A stretch of DNA of 64,000 nt, from contig RQSC01000028.1 of the NCBI GenBank assembly GCA_013416795.1, positions 153,275-217,274 of the forward strand. Reading direction: 5' to 3'. This DNA is from Prasinococcaceae sp. CCMP 1430. Lineage: Eukaryota; Prasinodermophyta; Palmophyllophyceae; Prasinococcales; Prasinococcaceae. Every line of letters starts with the position of its first letter. Positions within the stretch are counted from its first letter, which is position 1. Below the pieces are notes generated by a model. That model was not told the origin of the DNA. It did not search any database and saw nothing but the letters and a program-made list of their open reading frames with translations. The translations under genes were made by a program, and so were the position numbers. Positions 40,936-48,896 of the stretch are shown piece by piece.

Positions 40936-43131
40936 CTAGTCATCCCCGTCGTCGCCTTTCCCCTTGCCCGCGCCGTCGGGCTGGGCACCACCGGGCGTTT
41001 TCTTGCGCCTGAATTTGCTCAACAACGATCCCTTCTTCTGAGCTCCGGCCTTCTCTATGAAGAGCTTTAGGTACGGGTTCTCGGCCTTCTCGTGCGTTCG
41101 CACGGCAATCCTGAGATCGTCGGAGGTCTTGAGCGTGATATGGTGCTTCTCCTCGTCCTCGAACTTGATGATGTACGACTCGATGAAAACCTTGCCCACT
41201 GCGATGACGAGCTCCTCGTACGACACGTCTGGGTCGAGTTCGAGGAAGCGGATCTCCTCGTCGAGGAAAAGCTTGACCTGCACCATGTGCACATCCTCCC
41301 TCTCCGGGGGCTCAAACGTCTTCAGTCGGTCGATCTCGTCCATCATCTCCTGCACGTCCTGGTTGAGGCGCTCGATCTCCTCCTCGGCCTTGAGGCGCAG
41401 CTCCTCCTTTGTGGCCACCGCTTTTTGCAGCGACTGGCGCAGCTTCTGCTCGGCCTCAAGCTGACGAATGAGGTGCTCGCGTTGCTTTCGCTCGCTCTCG
41501 AAGTCGCTGAGGATGTGCAGGCGCGACTTGCGCTCTGCGTCGAGTTGCTTCGACAACGCGGCCTTGTCCTTGCGCTCCTTCTCGACGGTCTCGCTCAGCT
41601 GCTTGATCTGACGATCAGCTTCCATGAGCTTGGCCTGCGTTTCCCGGTGGCTTGCCTTCTCCGCCTCGAGCTTCTCCACGGTGTCCGCGTGGCTCTTCTC
41701 CTCGTTGTCCTTCTCCGCGCGCATGGTCTCGATCATGTTGAGGCGCGCCTCGAGCTGCGTCAGCAGGTCCTGGCGCGAGCGCGCAAACTGTCCCTGCAGC
41801 GTCTGCCGCGCGCGCTGGTCGGTCTCGAGCTGCTTCTGCAGGTCGCGCCGGTCCTCCTCGAGGCGCGCCACCTGCTCCTCGAGGCGGGCTCGCCCGGACT
41901 CGCTCTGCTGGAGCAGGCCCTGCAGCGACTCAAGGTCGCCGCGGCTGCGCTGGAATTGGCCCTGCAGGTGGTCGCGGTTCTTGTTCTCGCCGTCGAGCTG
42001 CGCGCGCAGCGCGCCGCGCATGCGCTCCTCGTCCTGCAGCTGCATCTGCAGCTCCTGTCGCGAGCGCTCCTCCGCCTCGAGGAGCTCTTGCAGGTTGCGC
42101 CGCGCGCGCTCCTCCTCCTCGAGCTGCGCCTCCACGTCCACGCGCAGCTTGCGCTCGGCGTCCAGGCGCTGCTCGAAGTCGACCTCCACGCCGAGTTTGC
42201 GGTACACCTCGCTCTCTTCTGGCAGGCGGTGCCACTGCTTCACACAATCCTCCATCCACAAGTGGTTGACGATCTCGAGCGACTGCCCTTCGAGCTTGAA
42301 GAGGAGCGCCTTGGCGTAAATCTCCGACTCGGCACGGTAGCAGATCAGGTGCGTGGTCTTTTTGGTGAAGTTCTGGTTGAAAGCCGCGCCGGAGGCCTCG
42401 ATGAGCTCGCGGATGTCGTTGCGGATAGGTCCCTTGTATCCGGCCACGCTGACTACGCACCCCTCCATGCCCGTCACGCCGTTTTCGTCGCGGATGGGCG
42501 CGTAGAGCACCTTGTCGGTGTGCGGCACCACGCGCCGCGCCGTCAGGCAGTCCTCCAGCCACGCGTACGACACGATAATGCGATTGTCGCGCAGCGCAGC
42601 TTCGTAGTCCGCGCCGTACTGGTACGGCGTCATCAGGTGCGTGCAGTCGGGCGTGTAGCGCTCGCGCACCCGCGCGCCCAGCATCTGCAGCTCGTTGCGC
42701 ACGGCAGCCGTGTCCGCCTCGGAGTAGTTTACCACGGCACACGTCACGCCTTCGAAGTACACGAGCATCTCCTCCATGCCCGCGAAGTATTCGGGTCGCG
42801 TGTCCTCTGCGACGGGCGCGCCATACATCTCCGCGCCCAACGCGTCGGCCGCGCCAATCCCAGCCCCGCCGTTGCCGCCAACGTCGTGCGCTCCGGGGGC
42901 GCCCTGCGCGCCGCCGTCGCCGACGCTGTCACCCATGCCCGGGCTCGCGAAGTCCTGTCCGAGCGGGGGCAGGAACGACGCAGACGAGCCCTGGGCGCCC
43001 GCCGAGTAGTTGCCGAATCCTGGCGTCTGGCTGGACGCGCCCGGCGCGCTGACGCTCGCGCTGCTCGGCATCACGCCCAGCCCGCCCTCGCCAGGCGGCG
43101 CGCCGCTGCCCGGCGCATAGTACCCCGACAT
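40936..43131 (-). CDS. tandem BRCT, coiled-coil and PB1 domain protein
   Basis: This is a 731-residue single-exon gene. Residues 1-115 are low-complexity Gly/Ser/Ala. BRCT 1 (about 122-205) runs through YFEGVTCAVV, LGARVRERYTPDCTHLM and IIVSYAWLEDCLTARR. BRCT 2 (about 222-305) runs through MEGCVVSVAGYKGPIRNDIR, TKKTTHLICYRAESE and LEIVNHLWMEDCVKQW. Both keep the conserved Trp. Tandem BRCTs usually bind phosphopeptides in DNA-damage or cell-cycle proteins. A long coiled coil with near-heptad LEEEERARRNLQELLEAEER-type repeats follows (about 318-605). A PB1 domain (about 613-697) has VQVKLFLDEEIRFLEL (basic Lys) and FEDEEKHHITLKTSDDLRIA (acidic OPCA motif), so it could polymerise or pair with another PB1. 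The tail is basic. I know of no standard family with this order. Confidence 0.8.
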   Translation of the reverse strand: MSGYYAPGSGAPPGEGGLGVMPSSASVSAPGASSQTPGFGNYSAGAQGSSASFLPPLGQDFASPGMGDSVGDGGAQGAPGAHDVGGNGGAGIGAADALGAEMYGAPVAEDTRPEYFAGMEEMLVYFEGVTCAVVNYSEADTAAVRNELQMLGARVRERYTPDCTHLMTPYQYGADYEAALRDNRIIVSYAWLEDCLTARRVVPHTDKVLYAPIRDENGVTGMEGCVVSVAGYKGPIRNDIRELIEASGAAFNQNFTKKTTHLICYRAESEIYAKALLFKLEGQSLEIVNHLWMEDCVKQWHRLPEESEVYRKLGVEVDFEQRLDAERKLRVDVEAQLEEEERARRNLQELLEAEERSRQELQMQLQDEERMRGALRAQLDGENKNRDHLQGQFQRSRGDLESLQGLLQQSESGRARLEEQVARLEEDRRDLQKQLETDQRARQTLQGQFARSRQDLLTQLEARLNMIETMRAEKDNEEKSHADTVEKLEAEKASHRETQAKLMEADRQIKQLSETVEKERKDKAALSKQLDAERKSRLHILSDFESERKQREHLIRQLEAEQKLRQSLQKAVATKEELRLKAEEEIERLNQDVQEMMDEIDRLKTFEPPEREDVHMVQVKLFLDEEIRFLELDPDVSYEELVIAVGKVFIESYIIKFEDEEKHHITLKTSDDLRIAVRTHEKAENPYLKLFIEKAGAQKKGSLLSKFRRKKTPGGAQPDGAGKGKGDDGDD

Positions 43132-43899
43132 GTCCGCCCGGCGCGACCCCACGCGCCCGAGCGCGCGCGCGGTGTCTCGCGGCGCCCCGGAGGAGGCCGG
43201 AGCCCCGGCGAGCCCCCTCGGCAGGCCCCACCCTACCCGCACACAACACACACACACACACACACCAACTCAACTCCCGCGCGCCCGCCCGCCGCCCCCG
43301 CCCGGGCGCGCGCCCCTGCGCGCCGCGAGTGTCGCAAGCGCGCCCGCGCCCGCGCGCCCGTTCGAACCGCGCCCCGCCCGGTCGGGGAACGGACCCGCGG
43401 TAAAAAAAAAAAAAGTTCATCTCATTTTCTTGCAGTACTAAGACACCCACGGGAGAGTCAGGTTCCCGTTACGTGAGTGGTGCTCATCAACCGGGCGAGC
43501 AGAGGCGCGCGCGTGAGTGTGCGGTGTGAAGTGTGTGTGATGTGTGATGTGTGAGTGTGGTGTGGTGTGGTGTGCGTGGTGTGGTGTGTGTGTGAGTGTG
43601 TGGGTGTGGTGGTGTGGGCGGGGAGGGGCGTGGGGGGGCATGGGGGGGCGCAGGCGTGGGACCGCGGGCGTGTGTGTGTGTTGCGTTGCGCGCGCGCGCG
43701 CGCGCGCCACACGGCGCGCCGCCTACGCGCGCGCGCGCGCGCGGACGCCGGCGGTGGCGGACGACGCGTGGGTCCGCCCCAGCGTGGCGCTTCTGAAACG
43801 CGCACCAGCGACCTCTGACGCGACCGGGCTTTGCGCACACTACACGCCCTCCTCCCACCACCCACCCACCCACCCACGTGCGGTCGGCGCGCGCCGCAG
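43132..43899. other. low-complexity spacer: (CA)n, (TG)n and CpG runs
   Basis: 5' flank of the BRCT-PB1 gene, then (CA)n near 43245-43264, A12 near 43402, a TGTG-rich block 43515-43685, (GC)n around 43690-43740 and (CCCA)n near 43855-43876. A first exon for the downstream fragment at 43900 probably lies here but could not be fixed. Confidence 0.55.
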
Positions 43900-44264
43900 A
43901 CGGTGCGGACATCATAGCGCAGCTCAGCGCCAAGTACATCGCCCAGAACAAGAAGGGGGAAGCCATCTGCCAGGTGAGCGTCCGCGCATCACCAGTGCAC
44001 ACTCGCGGACTCTCACACGCACGAACGCGCACGCGCGCCACGTGAACTCCAAGAAAGCGCGCTTGCATGCGTGTGCACGCGCGCCCACGCGCACGCGCGT
44101 GAGCCCATGCGGCCGCTGACGGCCGGCCCGCACGACGCGGTCTGCGCGTGGGCGCTCAGGCGTGCGACATGATCCTCCGCGACGGCTCGCCGGAGGCCAT
44201 CCGCGCGCACTTCGCCTTCCAGCACACGCTAGAAATCCAGAAGATCGTCGACAAGCGGATCTAG
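43900..44264 (+). CDS. small protein fragment, two exons, 5' exon not found
   Basis: Exons 43900..43973 and 44160..44264 encode GADIIAQLSAKYIAQNKKGE and then, after the intron, CDMILRDGSPEAIRAHFAFQ and HTLEIQKIVDKRI followed by a stop. The sequence is strongly helical and protein-like, with good GTGAGCG donor and CTCAG acceptor in phase 0. Exon 43900 begins in phase 1, so at least one upstream exon with the start codon is missing. It should lie within the repeat-rich 43440-43899. No family was recognised. Confidence 0.5.
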
Positions 44265-44605
44265 CTACTGCGTGTGTGTGTATGTGCGCGCGCGCGTGTG
44301 TGCGTCAGCACAAGCGTCGCATGCGGCGACTGCGTGCGCGGACGGCACGCGCGCGCGCACACACAGAGTACACACATACCTTCGCGCCGGTCGCGCGCGT
44401 CCGTGCTCGCCATCGTGTAGGCGCGGCGCGCCTCTTCCGTGTGTGTTTGCTCCGTGTTTGTGGCGCGAGTAACGGGCTCGGCGCCCTCCCCCCCGCCCAT
44501 CAGACGTCGTCGACTGCGCGCGCGCGAGAGAGCCCGCCGATGTCAGCAGCGGCGCGACAGGACGCACAAACGCACGCGAGTGTATGCCCGCGCGCACGTG
44601 CGGCA
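44265..44605. other. convergent spacer with (TG)/(GC) runs
   Basis: 3' flanks of the small fragment and of the amidase gene. No gene was recognised; it contains GTGTGTATGTGCGCGCG-like simple sequence. Confidence 0.45.
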
Positions 44606-45023
44606 TCACGCCCGCGCACCTGTCACGCTGGGGTCCCTGAAGCCGGCGGCGCGTAGCCTCTCCGCGAGCTGTTCTGCCGACGTGAAGGAGTTGGTGACCG
44701 CTGCCTGCACCTCCTTGCACCCCTCGTGCTCGGCGCCCTTGTGCCGCAGGCACCATGCCTTGGGCGCGTGTGATACCAGGCGCTTGAGCTCCTCCTCGCC
44801 GTCGTACCCGACGCGCACGATGTAGTTGCGCCGCCGGTGTTGCTTCCAGTACTCGATGATCCCGCTCGCCACGCCCTCGCCGGCCGCGCGCGACCGCTCC
44901 CGCGAGCACTCCGGCTCGGCGTCCATAAAGTACGCCTCCACCAGCACCGCCGCGCCCACGTCGCGCGTAACGCCGCCGAGGACGCCCAAATCCTGAGTGC
45001 CCGAGAATGGGCGCGTTCGCGTG

Positions 45024-45057
<34 letters not shown>

Positions 45058-46137
45058 GCCGGCGGCTCGGTCGCATGTAGGCGCGTACGCGCCGCACGCG
45101 CGGTGACTCTGACCCCCGCGCACGCGTGTAAAGAGGCTGGAATCCAGCACGCACCTGCCACTTGACGCCGCGGTCCTCGAGCCTCAGCGCGTTCACGACG
45201 CCTGACTGCACTGAGTGCGCGAGTGAGATATCCCTCTCTGTGGCGTCGACGTCCACCAGCGTCTCGGTGCCCTGCGAGCCGCCGTTGTGGCCATTGTGGT
45301 GGCAAGATATGAAGATGTCGTGGCCGCTCGCACGCTTACCGCGCTCGGGCAGCCACGGCGGCAGGCGGTAGCCGCGCGGGTACTCGAACATCTGCACCGT
45401 CGCCCCGTGGTTCTCGAGGACCGTCTTGATTGATGCCCGCGCGCGCGCCCGTGTCAGCAATGCTCGCCCCACGCCGGGACCGGGCCTCCGCGCGCGGGGG
45501 CGCGCGCGCGATTCGCAGCAGCCGCGGTTGGGCGCACCTTGAGCTCTGTCGCCATTTCCTTATTGAGCTCGAGCTCCGTATAGTCCTTGTGCACGAAGCC
45601 CACCTCATAGCCGAGCGGGTGGGCGCCGTGGCCCACGTCGAGCGCCACCTTGGCGCCGGCGAGCTGCCGCGAACGCAGCTTGCGCAGCCGGTAGCGCGCC
45701 CGGCTGATCTCCCCGAAGAAACCAGCGCACGGCGACACGCCGTTGGCGCGCTGCCAGCGCACCACCGCGGCGCGTGTGCGCTCGTCGTACTTGCCAGAGC
45801 TCGCCAGCCGTACGCTTCGCCGGAGCTGCTGCTGCTGCCGCTGCTGGCGTCGACGCCGCTCCTCGGGCGCCGCGTCGCGCCCGCCCGCCTGCTCGCCGCC
45901 GAGGTTATCTGCGATTGGGCTCCGGTAGTCGCTCTCTGTGTCGAAGCACCCCTCCCTCGCCAGGTAGCGCTGCAGGCACGCCACGTCCTTGCCGTGGTCT
46001 CCCACGGTGAGGTCGCGCGTGAACTCGCAGTACTCATCATCGTCGTGGGCGTCGCCACCGTCGCCTTCGCCATCGTCGTTCCCGCAATTGACGGCGGCCG
46101 ACGCGAGGTCGCAGAGGAAGCCAGGCTCGAGCGACAT
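44606..46137 (-). CDS. N-acetylmuramoyl-L-alanine amidase (Amidase_3) with peptidoglycan-binding domain
   Basis: Exons (complement) 46137..45538, 45424..45155 and 44992..44606 give 418 residues. A peptidoglycan-binding type 1 domain (about 42-150) shows DLTVGDHGKDVACLQRYLAR and SGKYDERTRAAVVRWQRANG. The Zn amidase domain follows. It has KVALDVGHGAHPLGYEVGF (first His), YTELELNKEMATEL (Glu), HDIFISCHHNGHNGGSQGTE (second His) and DVGAAVLVEAYFMDAEPE (catalytic Glu). These are the Amidase_3 metal and catalytic positions. Such enzymes cleave the amide between MurNAc and the stem peptide. The gene has three spliceosomal introns and so belongs to the host nuclear genome. No signal peptide is visible. 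A role on dietary bacteria or on residual plastid peptidoglycan is inference. The (GT)n run near 45027-45055 lies inside intron 2. Confidence 0.87.
45027..45055 (+). repeat. (GT)n microsatellite in amidase intron 2
   Basis: About 14 consecutive GT units lie within the 162-bp intron between 44993 and 45154. Confidence 0.9.
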
Positions 46138-46245
46138 GGCGCGTGACGCGCCACGCCCGCCCGACGCCGCCTCCGCCGCGGCGGCCAGCGAGCGAGCGAG
46201 CAGCGGATGACGGGGCCGATCGGGCGGGTGCGCGTCCGTGCGGGC

Positions 46246-46619
46246 NNNNNNNNNNNNNNNNNNNNNNNNNNNNNNNNNNNNNNNNNNNNNNNNNNNNNNN
46301 NNNNNNNNNNNNNNNNNNNNNNNNNNNNNNNNNNNNNNNNNNNNNNNNNNNNNNNNNNNNNNNNNNNNNNNNNNNNNNNNNNNNNNNNNNNNNNNNNNNN
46401 NNNNNNNNNNNNNNNNNNNNNNNNNNNNNNNNNNNNNNNNNNNNNNNNNNNNNNNNNNNNNNNNNNNNNNNNNNNNNNNNNNNNNNNNNNNNNNNNNNNN
46501 NNNNNNNNNNNNNNNNNNNNNNNNNNNNNNNNNNNNNNNNNNNNNNNNNNNNNNNNNNNNNNNNNNNNNNNNNNNNNNNNNNNNNNNNNNNNNNNNNNNN
46601 NNNNNNNNNNNNNNNNNNN
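46246..46619. other. assembly gap (374 N)
   Basis: A run of N lies between the divergent 5' ends of the amidase gene and the UNC119 gene. It probably covers most of their shared promoter. Confidence 0.99.
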
Positions 46620-46686
46620 GCCGTGCCGCCGCGCGCCGCCGCGCCGCGTCGCCGCATTGCCGGCCGCGCCGGCGCTGGAGGCCGCC

Positions 46687-47586
46687 ATGGGTGGCAAGTA
46701 CGCGGCGTGGGAGGCTGGCGAGATCACGCCCGAGGCGGTGCTGGCGCACAAGGCGCCCACCGAGGGCTTCTTGTGCCCGCTCGCAGCCAACAAGTACGGA
46801 ATTGACTTCCGCGAGTTCGAAATCAAGGACTACGACAAGGTGAGCTCCAGCGCCTCCGGCACGTGTGCATCCTCCGGTCTGGCCGCGCAGTGTGGTGTGA
46901 ACGCGTGTGCGCATGTGTGTGCAGGCGTGCGTGCACCAGCCGCTCCCGCGCCCCCTCTCCTGCTCCCACTTTCCTGCTCCCGAGCTGACGGCGCGCTCGA
47001 CCCGATCCGCCGGCCGGGCTGCGCCCCGCGCCCGCACCACGCAGGCACTCTCCCTCTTCCACGTGACGCGTCCAGCGGATGCGCCTGCCATCGACGTCAC
47101 GCAGGTGCCAGAGCACATGGAAGACCAGGTGCGCTCTATCCAGTACACATTTCCGAAGGCCTTCTTCGACATGGAGACGATAAAGGTGCGCCAGCTGCCC
47201 TCGCTCCCGAGCGCTGTTCGCGTCCTGGCGAGGAGCCCCCTGCTGACGATGCCCGCCCTCCACACGCACACGCACGCGCACGCGCCTCCCCCGCGATGCA
47301 GACGAGCCTCGTGTTTTCCGTGGGGTCCGAGCCCGTGCCCAGCCTGCGCATGATCGAGCGGCACTACTTCAAGGGCGAGCTGCAGCGCTCGTACGACTTC
47401 ACCTTTGGGTTCTGCATCCCGGGCTCGACGAACAGCTGGGAGGCCGTGTACCCCGTGCCGCAGATGTCTGCGGCGCAAAAGGAGGATATGCTGAACTGCC
47501 CCCACGAGACCGCGTCAGACTCGTTCTACTTTGTTGGTGACACGCTCATCATGCACAACAAGGCGTCGTACGCGTACTCCGGCTGA
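46687..47586 (+). CDS. UNC119: UNC119 / PDE6-delta family lipid-binding protein
   Basis: Exons 46687..46839, 47045..47185 and 47302..47586 give 192 residues. UNC119 binds N-myristoylated cargo in a beta-sandwich pocket and delivers it to cilia or membranes, with release by ARL3. ITPEAVLAHKAPTEGFLCPL, YGIDFREFEIKDYD, DQVRSIQYTFPKAFFDMETI, PSLRMIERHYFKGELQRSYD, FGFCIPGSTNSWEAVYPVP and DTLIMHNKASYAYSG align with the family from end to end. The C-terminal MHNKAxYxYSG is closer to UNC119 than to PDE6D. Both introns (205 and 116 bp) join in phase 0. It converges on CFAP91 (178-bp spacer), so two ciliary genes are neighbours. Confidence 0.92.
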   Translation: MGGKYAAWEAGEITPEAVLAHKAPTEGFLCPLAANKYGIDFREFEIKDYDKVSSSASGTCASSGLAAQCGVNACAHVCAGVRAPAAPAPPLLLPLSCSRADGALDPIRRPGCAPRPHHAGTLPLPRDASSGCACHRRHAGARAHGRPGALYPVHISEGLLRHGDDKGAPAALAPERCSRPGEEPPADDARPPHAHARARASPAMQTSLVFSVGSEPVPSLRMIERHYFKGELQRSYDFTFGFCIPGSTNSWEAVYPVPQMSAAQKEDMLNCPHETASDSFYFVGDTLIMHNKASYAYSG

Positions 47587-47764
47587 GCGCGCTCGCAGGG
47601 CGCGTGTGCGCTGAGAGCGCGAGGCGACTAAATCGTTGCGGTCCGCACATTCTCAACCGTTGCAAGCGCGCGAGAGAGAGCATGTGGGACAGCACTGCAC
47701 ATATATTACAGGTGGTGCGCGCGCGCGGGCGGGGGGGAGGGATTGCGGGGTCGACACTTGCGTG

Positions 47765-48895
47765 TCAGGCAGCCCCGGCGCTCGCCGACACGCTCCTGCT
47801 CCCCACCTTGCGCGCTGCTACGAGCGCCGCCACGAGGACGGCGTCGACCGCGCTCACGATCACGCACAGCGCGCCGACGAGCCCCACGGTTATCGCCGTG
47901 CGCCCGAGCACCTGCTGCTGCGTCGGCCACACGATCACCGCCGAGAGCGCCGACATCAGTTCCGGCAGGCCCCGCCGCGCGCCGCCGCCGCTTGCCGCTG
48001 CCGCGCTCGCCGCTTCTTCCGCCGCTTTTGTTCGTCGCGCCTGCGCGTCCGCACGCGCCTTGCGACCGCGTTGGACCGACTGAATACGCAGCGCGGCGGC
48101 ATCCTCAGTCATGCCGCCGTCATCGTAGGTGTCTTGCTTGGGCTCCACCAGTATGGCGCTGGCGTCTACATCGCCAGCGCCGGCGAGCGCCATGAGCAGC
48201 TGCGCCACCGTTTCGCCGAGCGTCTTCTCGGCGGCCTGCGCGTCCGCTGACAGCGCCGGATCGGCGTAGGTTGGCCGGGGCGTGTAGAGCTCGCGGATCA
48301 GCGCCGAGCGGCGCTCCTTGCCCTCGTGCATGGCGTTCTGCGCCGCACGGCCGCGAAGCAGGCGCTGAAGCAGGCGAACAGCGCCCACTACGCGCGCGTT
48401 GTCCCCCTCGGGCGCCTCGAACGTTGGCGTCACTGGGCGCTCGCCAAGCCCCTTGCTGGCGCGGCGACGCAAGGTCGCCTTGGGCGCCTTGCCCACGCTG
48501 ACCTCGTTGGGGCGCGGCCAGGCGTCGCCGTGGCCGCGTCCGCCCTCCGCTTTGGACGTCTCGAGCAGCTCTGAAATGTGCTCGAGGCGCGCTGCGATGG
48601 CTGCCGCCTGGCGCTGCGCGGAGTCCTTCGGCACCCGCTCCGACAGTGGGGTTGGGGCCTCCACTGTGGGGAAAACCGCCTTGCGCGGCAACGAGGACTC
48701 GAGTCTGTTCACACCCTGCAGGTCCGCGGGCACGAAGGGCTCGGGGTTGATCTCTTTGCCCTGCATTGGTTTGTCCGTGAAAACGCCGTTGCGTGTGAGC
48801 GGTGCGTACACCTCAGACGAGCCCTCGGCATACTCGCGGATGACGTCGCGCTTGAGATGACTACGACCGCTAGTAGGCACGGACTGCCCCGTCTT
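47765..48895 (-). CDS. CFAP91: cilia- and flagella-associated protein CFAP91 (MAATS1), 5'-truncated
   Basis: At least 376 residues, read from the N at 48896 to the stop at 47765. CFAP91 is an axonemal protein at the base of the radial spokes/CSC of motile flagella. Matching pieces are LKRDVIREYAEGSSEVYAPL, NRLESSLPRKA, RPVTPTFEAPEG and VRLLQRLLRGRAAQNAMHEG followed by KERRSALIREL, the hallmark of the family. An IQ motif follows (AALRIQSVQRGRKARA). The long family C-terminal coiled coil is mostly absent. Instead the protein ends with a hydrophobic segment (TAITVGLVGALCVIVSAVDA) and a short tail. The N-terminal half of the family is missing because the open frame meets the lone N, so the truncation is probably an assembly effect. 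Confidence 0.86.
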   Translation of the reverse strand, partial: KTGQSVPTSGRSHLKRDVIREYAEGSSEVYAPLTRNGVFTDKPMQGKEINPEPFVPADLQGVNRLESSLPRKAVFPTVEAPTPLSERVPKDSAQRQAAAIAARLEHISELLETSKAEGGRGHGDAWPRPNEVSVGKAPKATLRRRASKGLGERPVTPTFEAPEGDNARVVGAVRLLQRLLRGRAAQNAMHEGKERRSALIRELYTPRPTYADPALSADAQAAEKTLGETVAQLLMALAGAGDVDASAILVEPKQDTYDDGGMTEDAAALRIQSVQRGRKARADAQARRTKAAEEAASAAAASGGGARRGLPELMSALSAVIVWPTQQQVLGRTAITVGLVGALCVIVSAVDAVLVAALVAARKVGSRSVSASAGAA

Positions 48896-48896
48896 N
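48896..48896. other. single N, probable contig join
   Basis: CFAP91 (minus strand) loses its N-terminal half here, and the ABC1 kinase (plus strand) is also open at its 5' end. Two genes cut at one base suggests a join of unrelated contigs. Confidence 0.65.

Noticed and set aside
41092-43476. Long plus-strand open frame (about 790 codons) opposite the BRCT-PB1 gene
   Set aside because: Leu/Val/Ala/Arg-rich antisense shadow of a GC3-rich coding exon; the minus strand carries the real domains.
43515-43740. TG/CG-rich open frames on both strands
   Set aside because: Simple-sequence translation (Val-Cys, His-Thr, Ala-Arg) and not protein-like.
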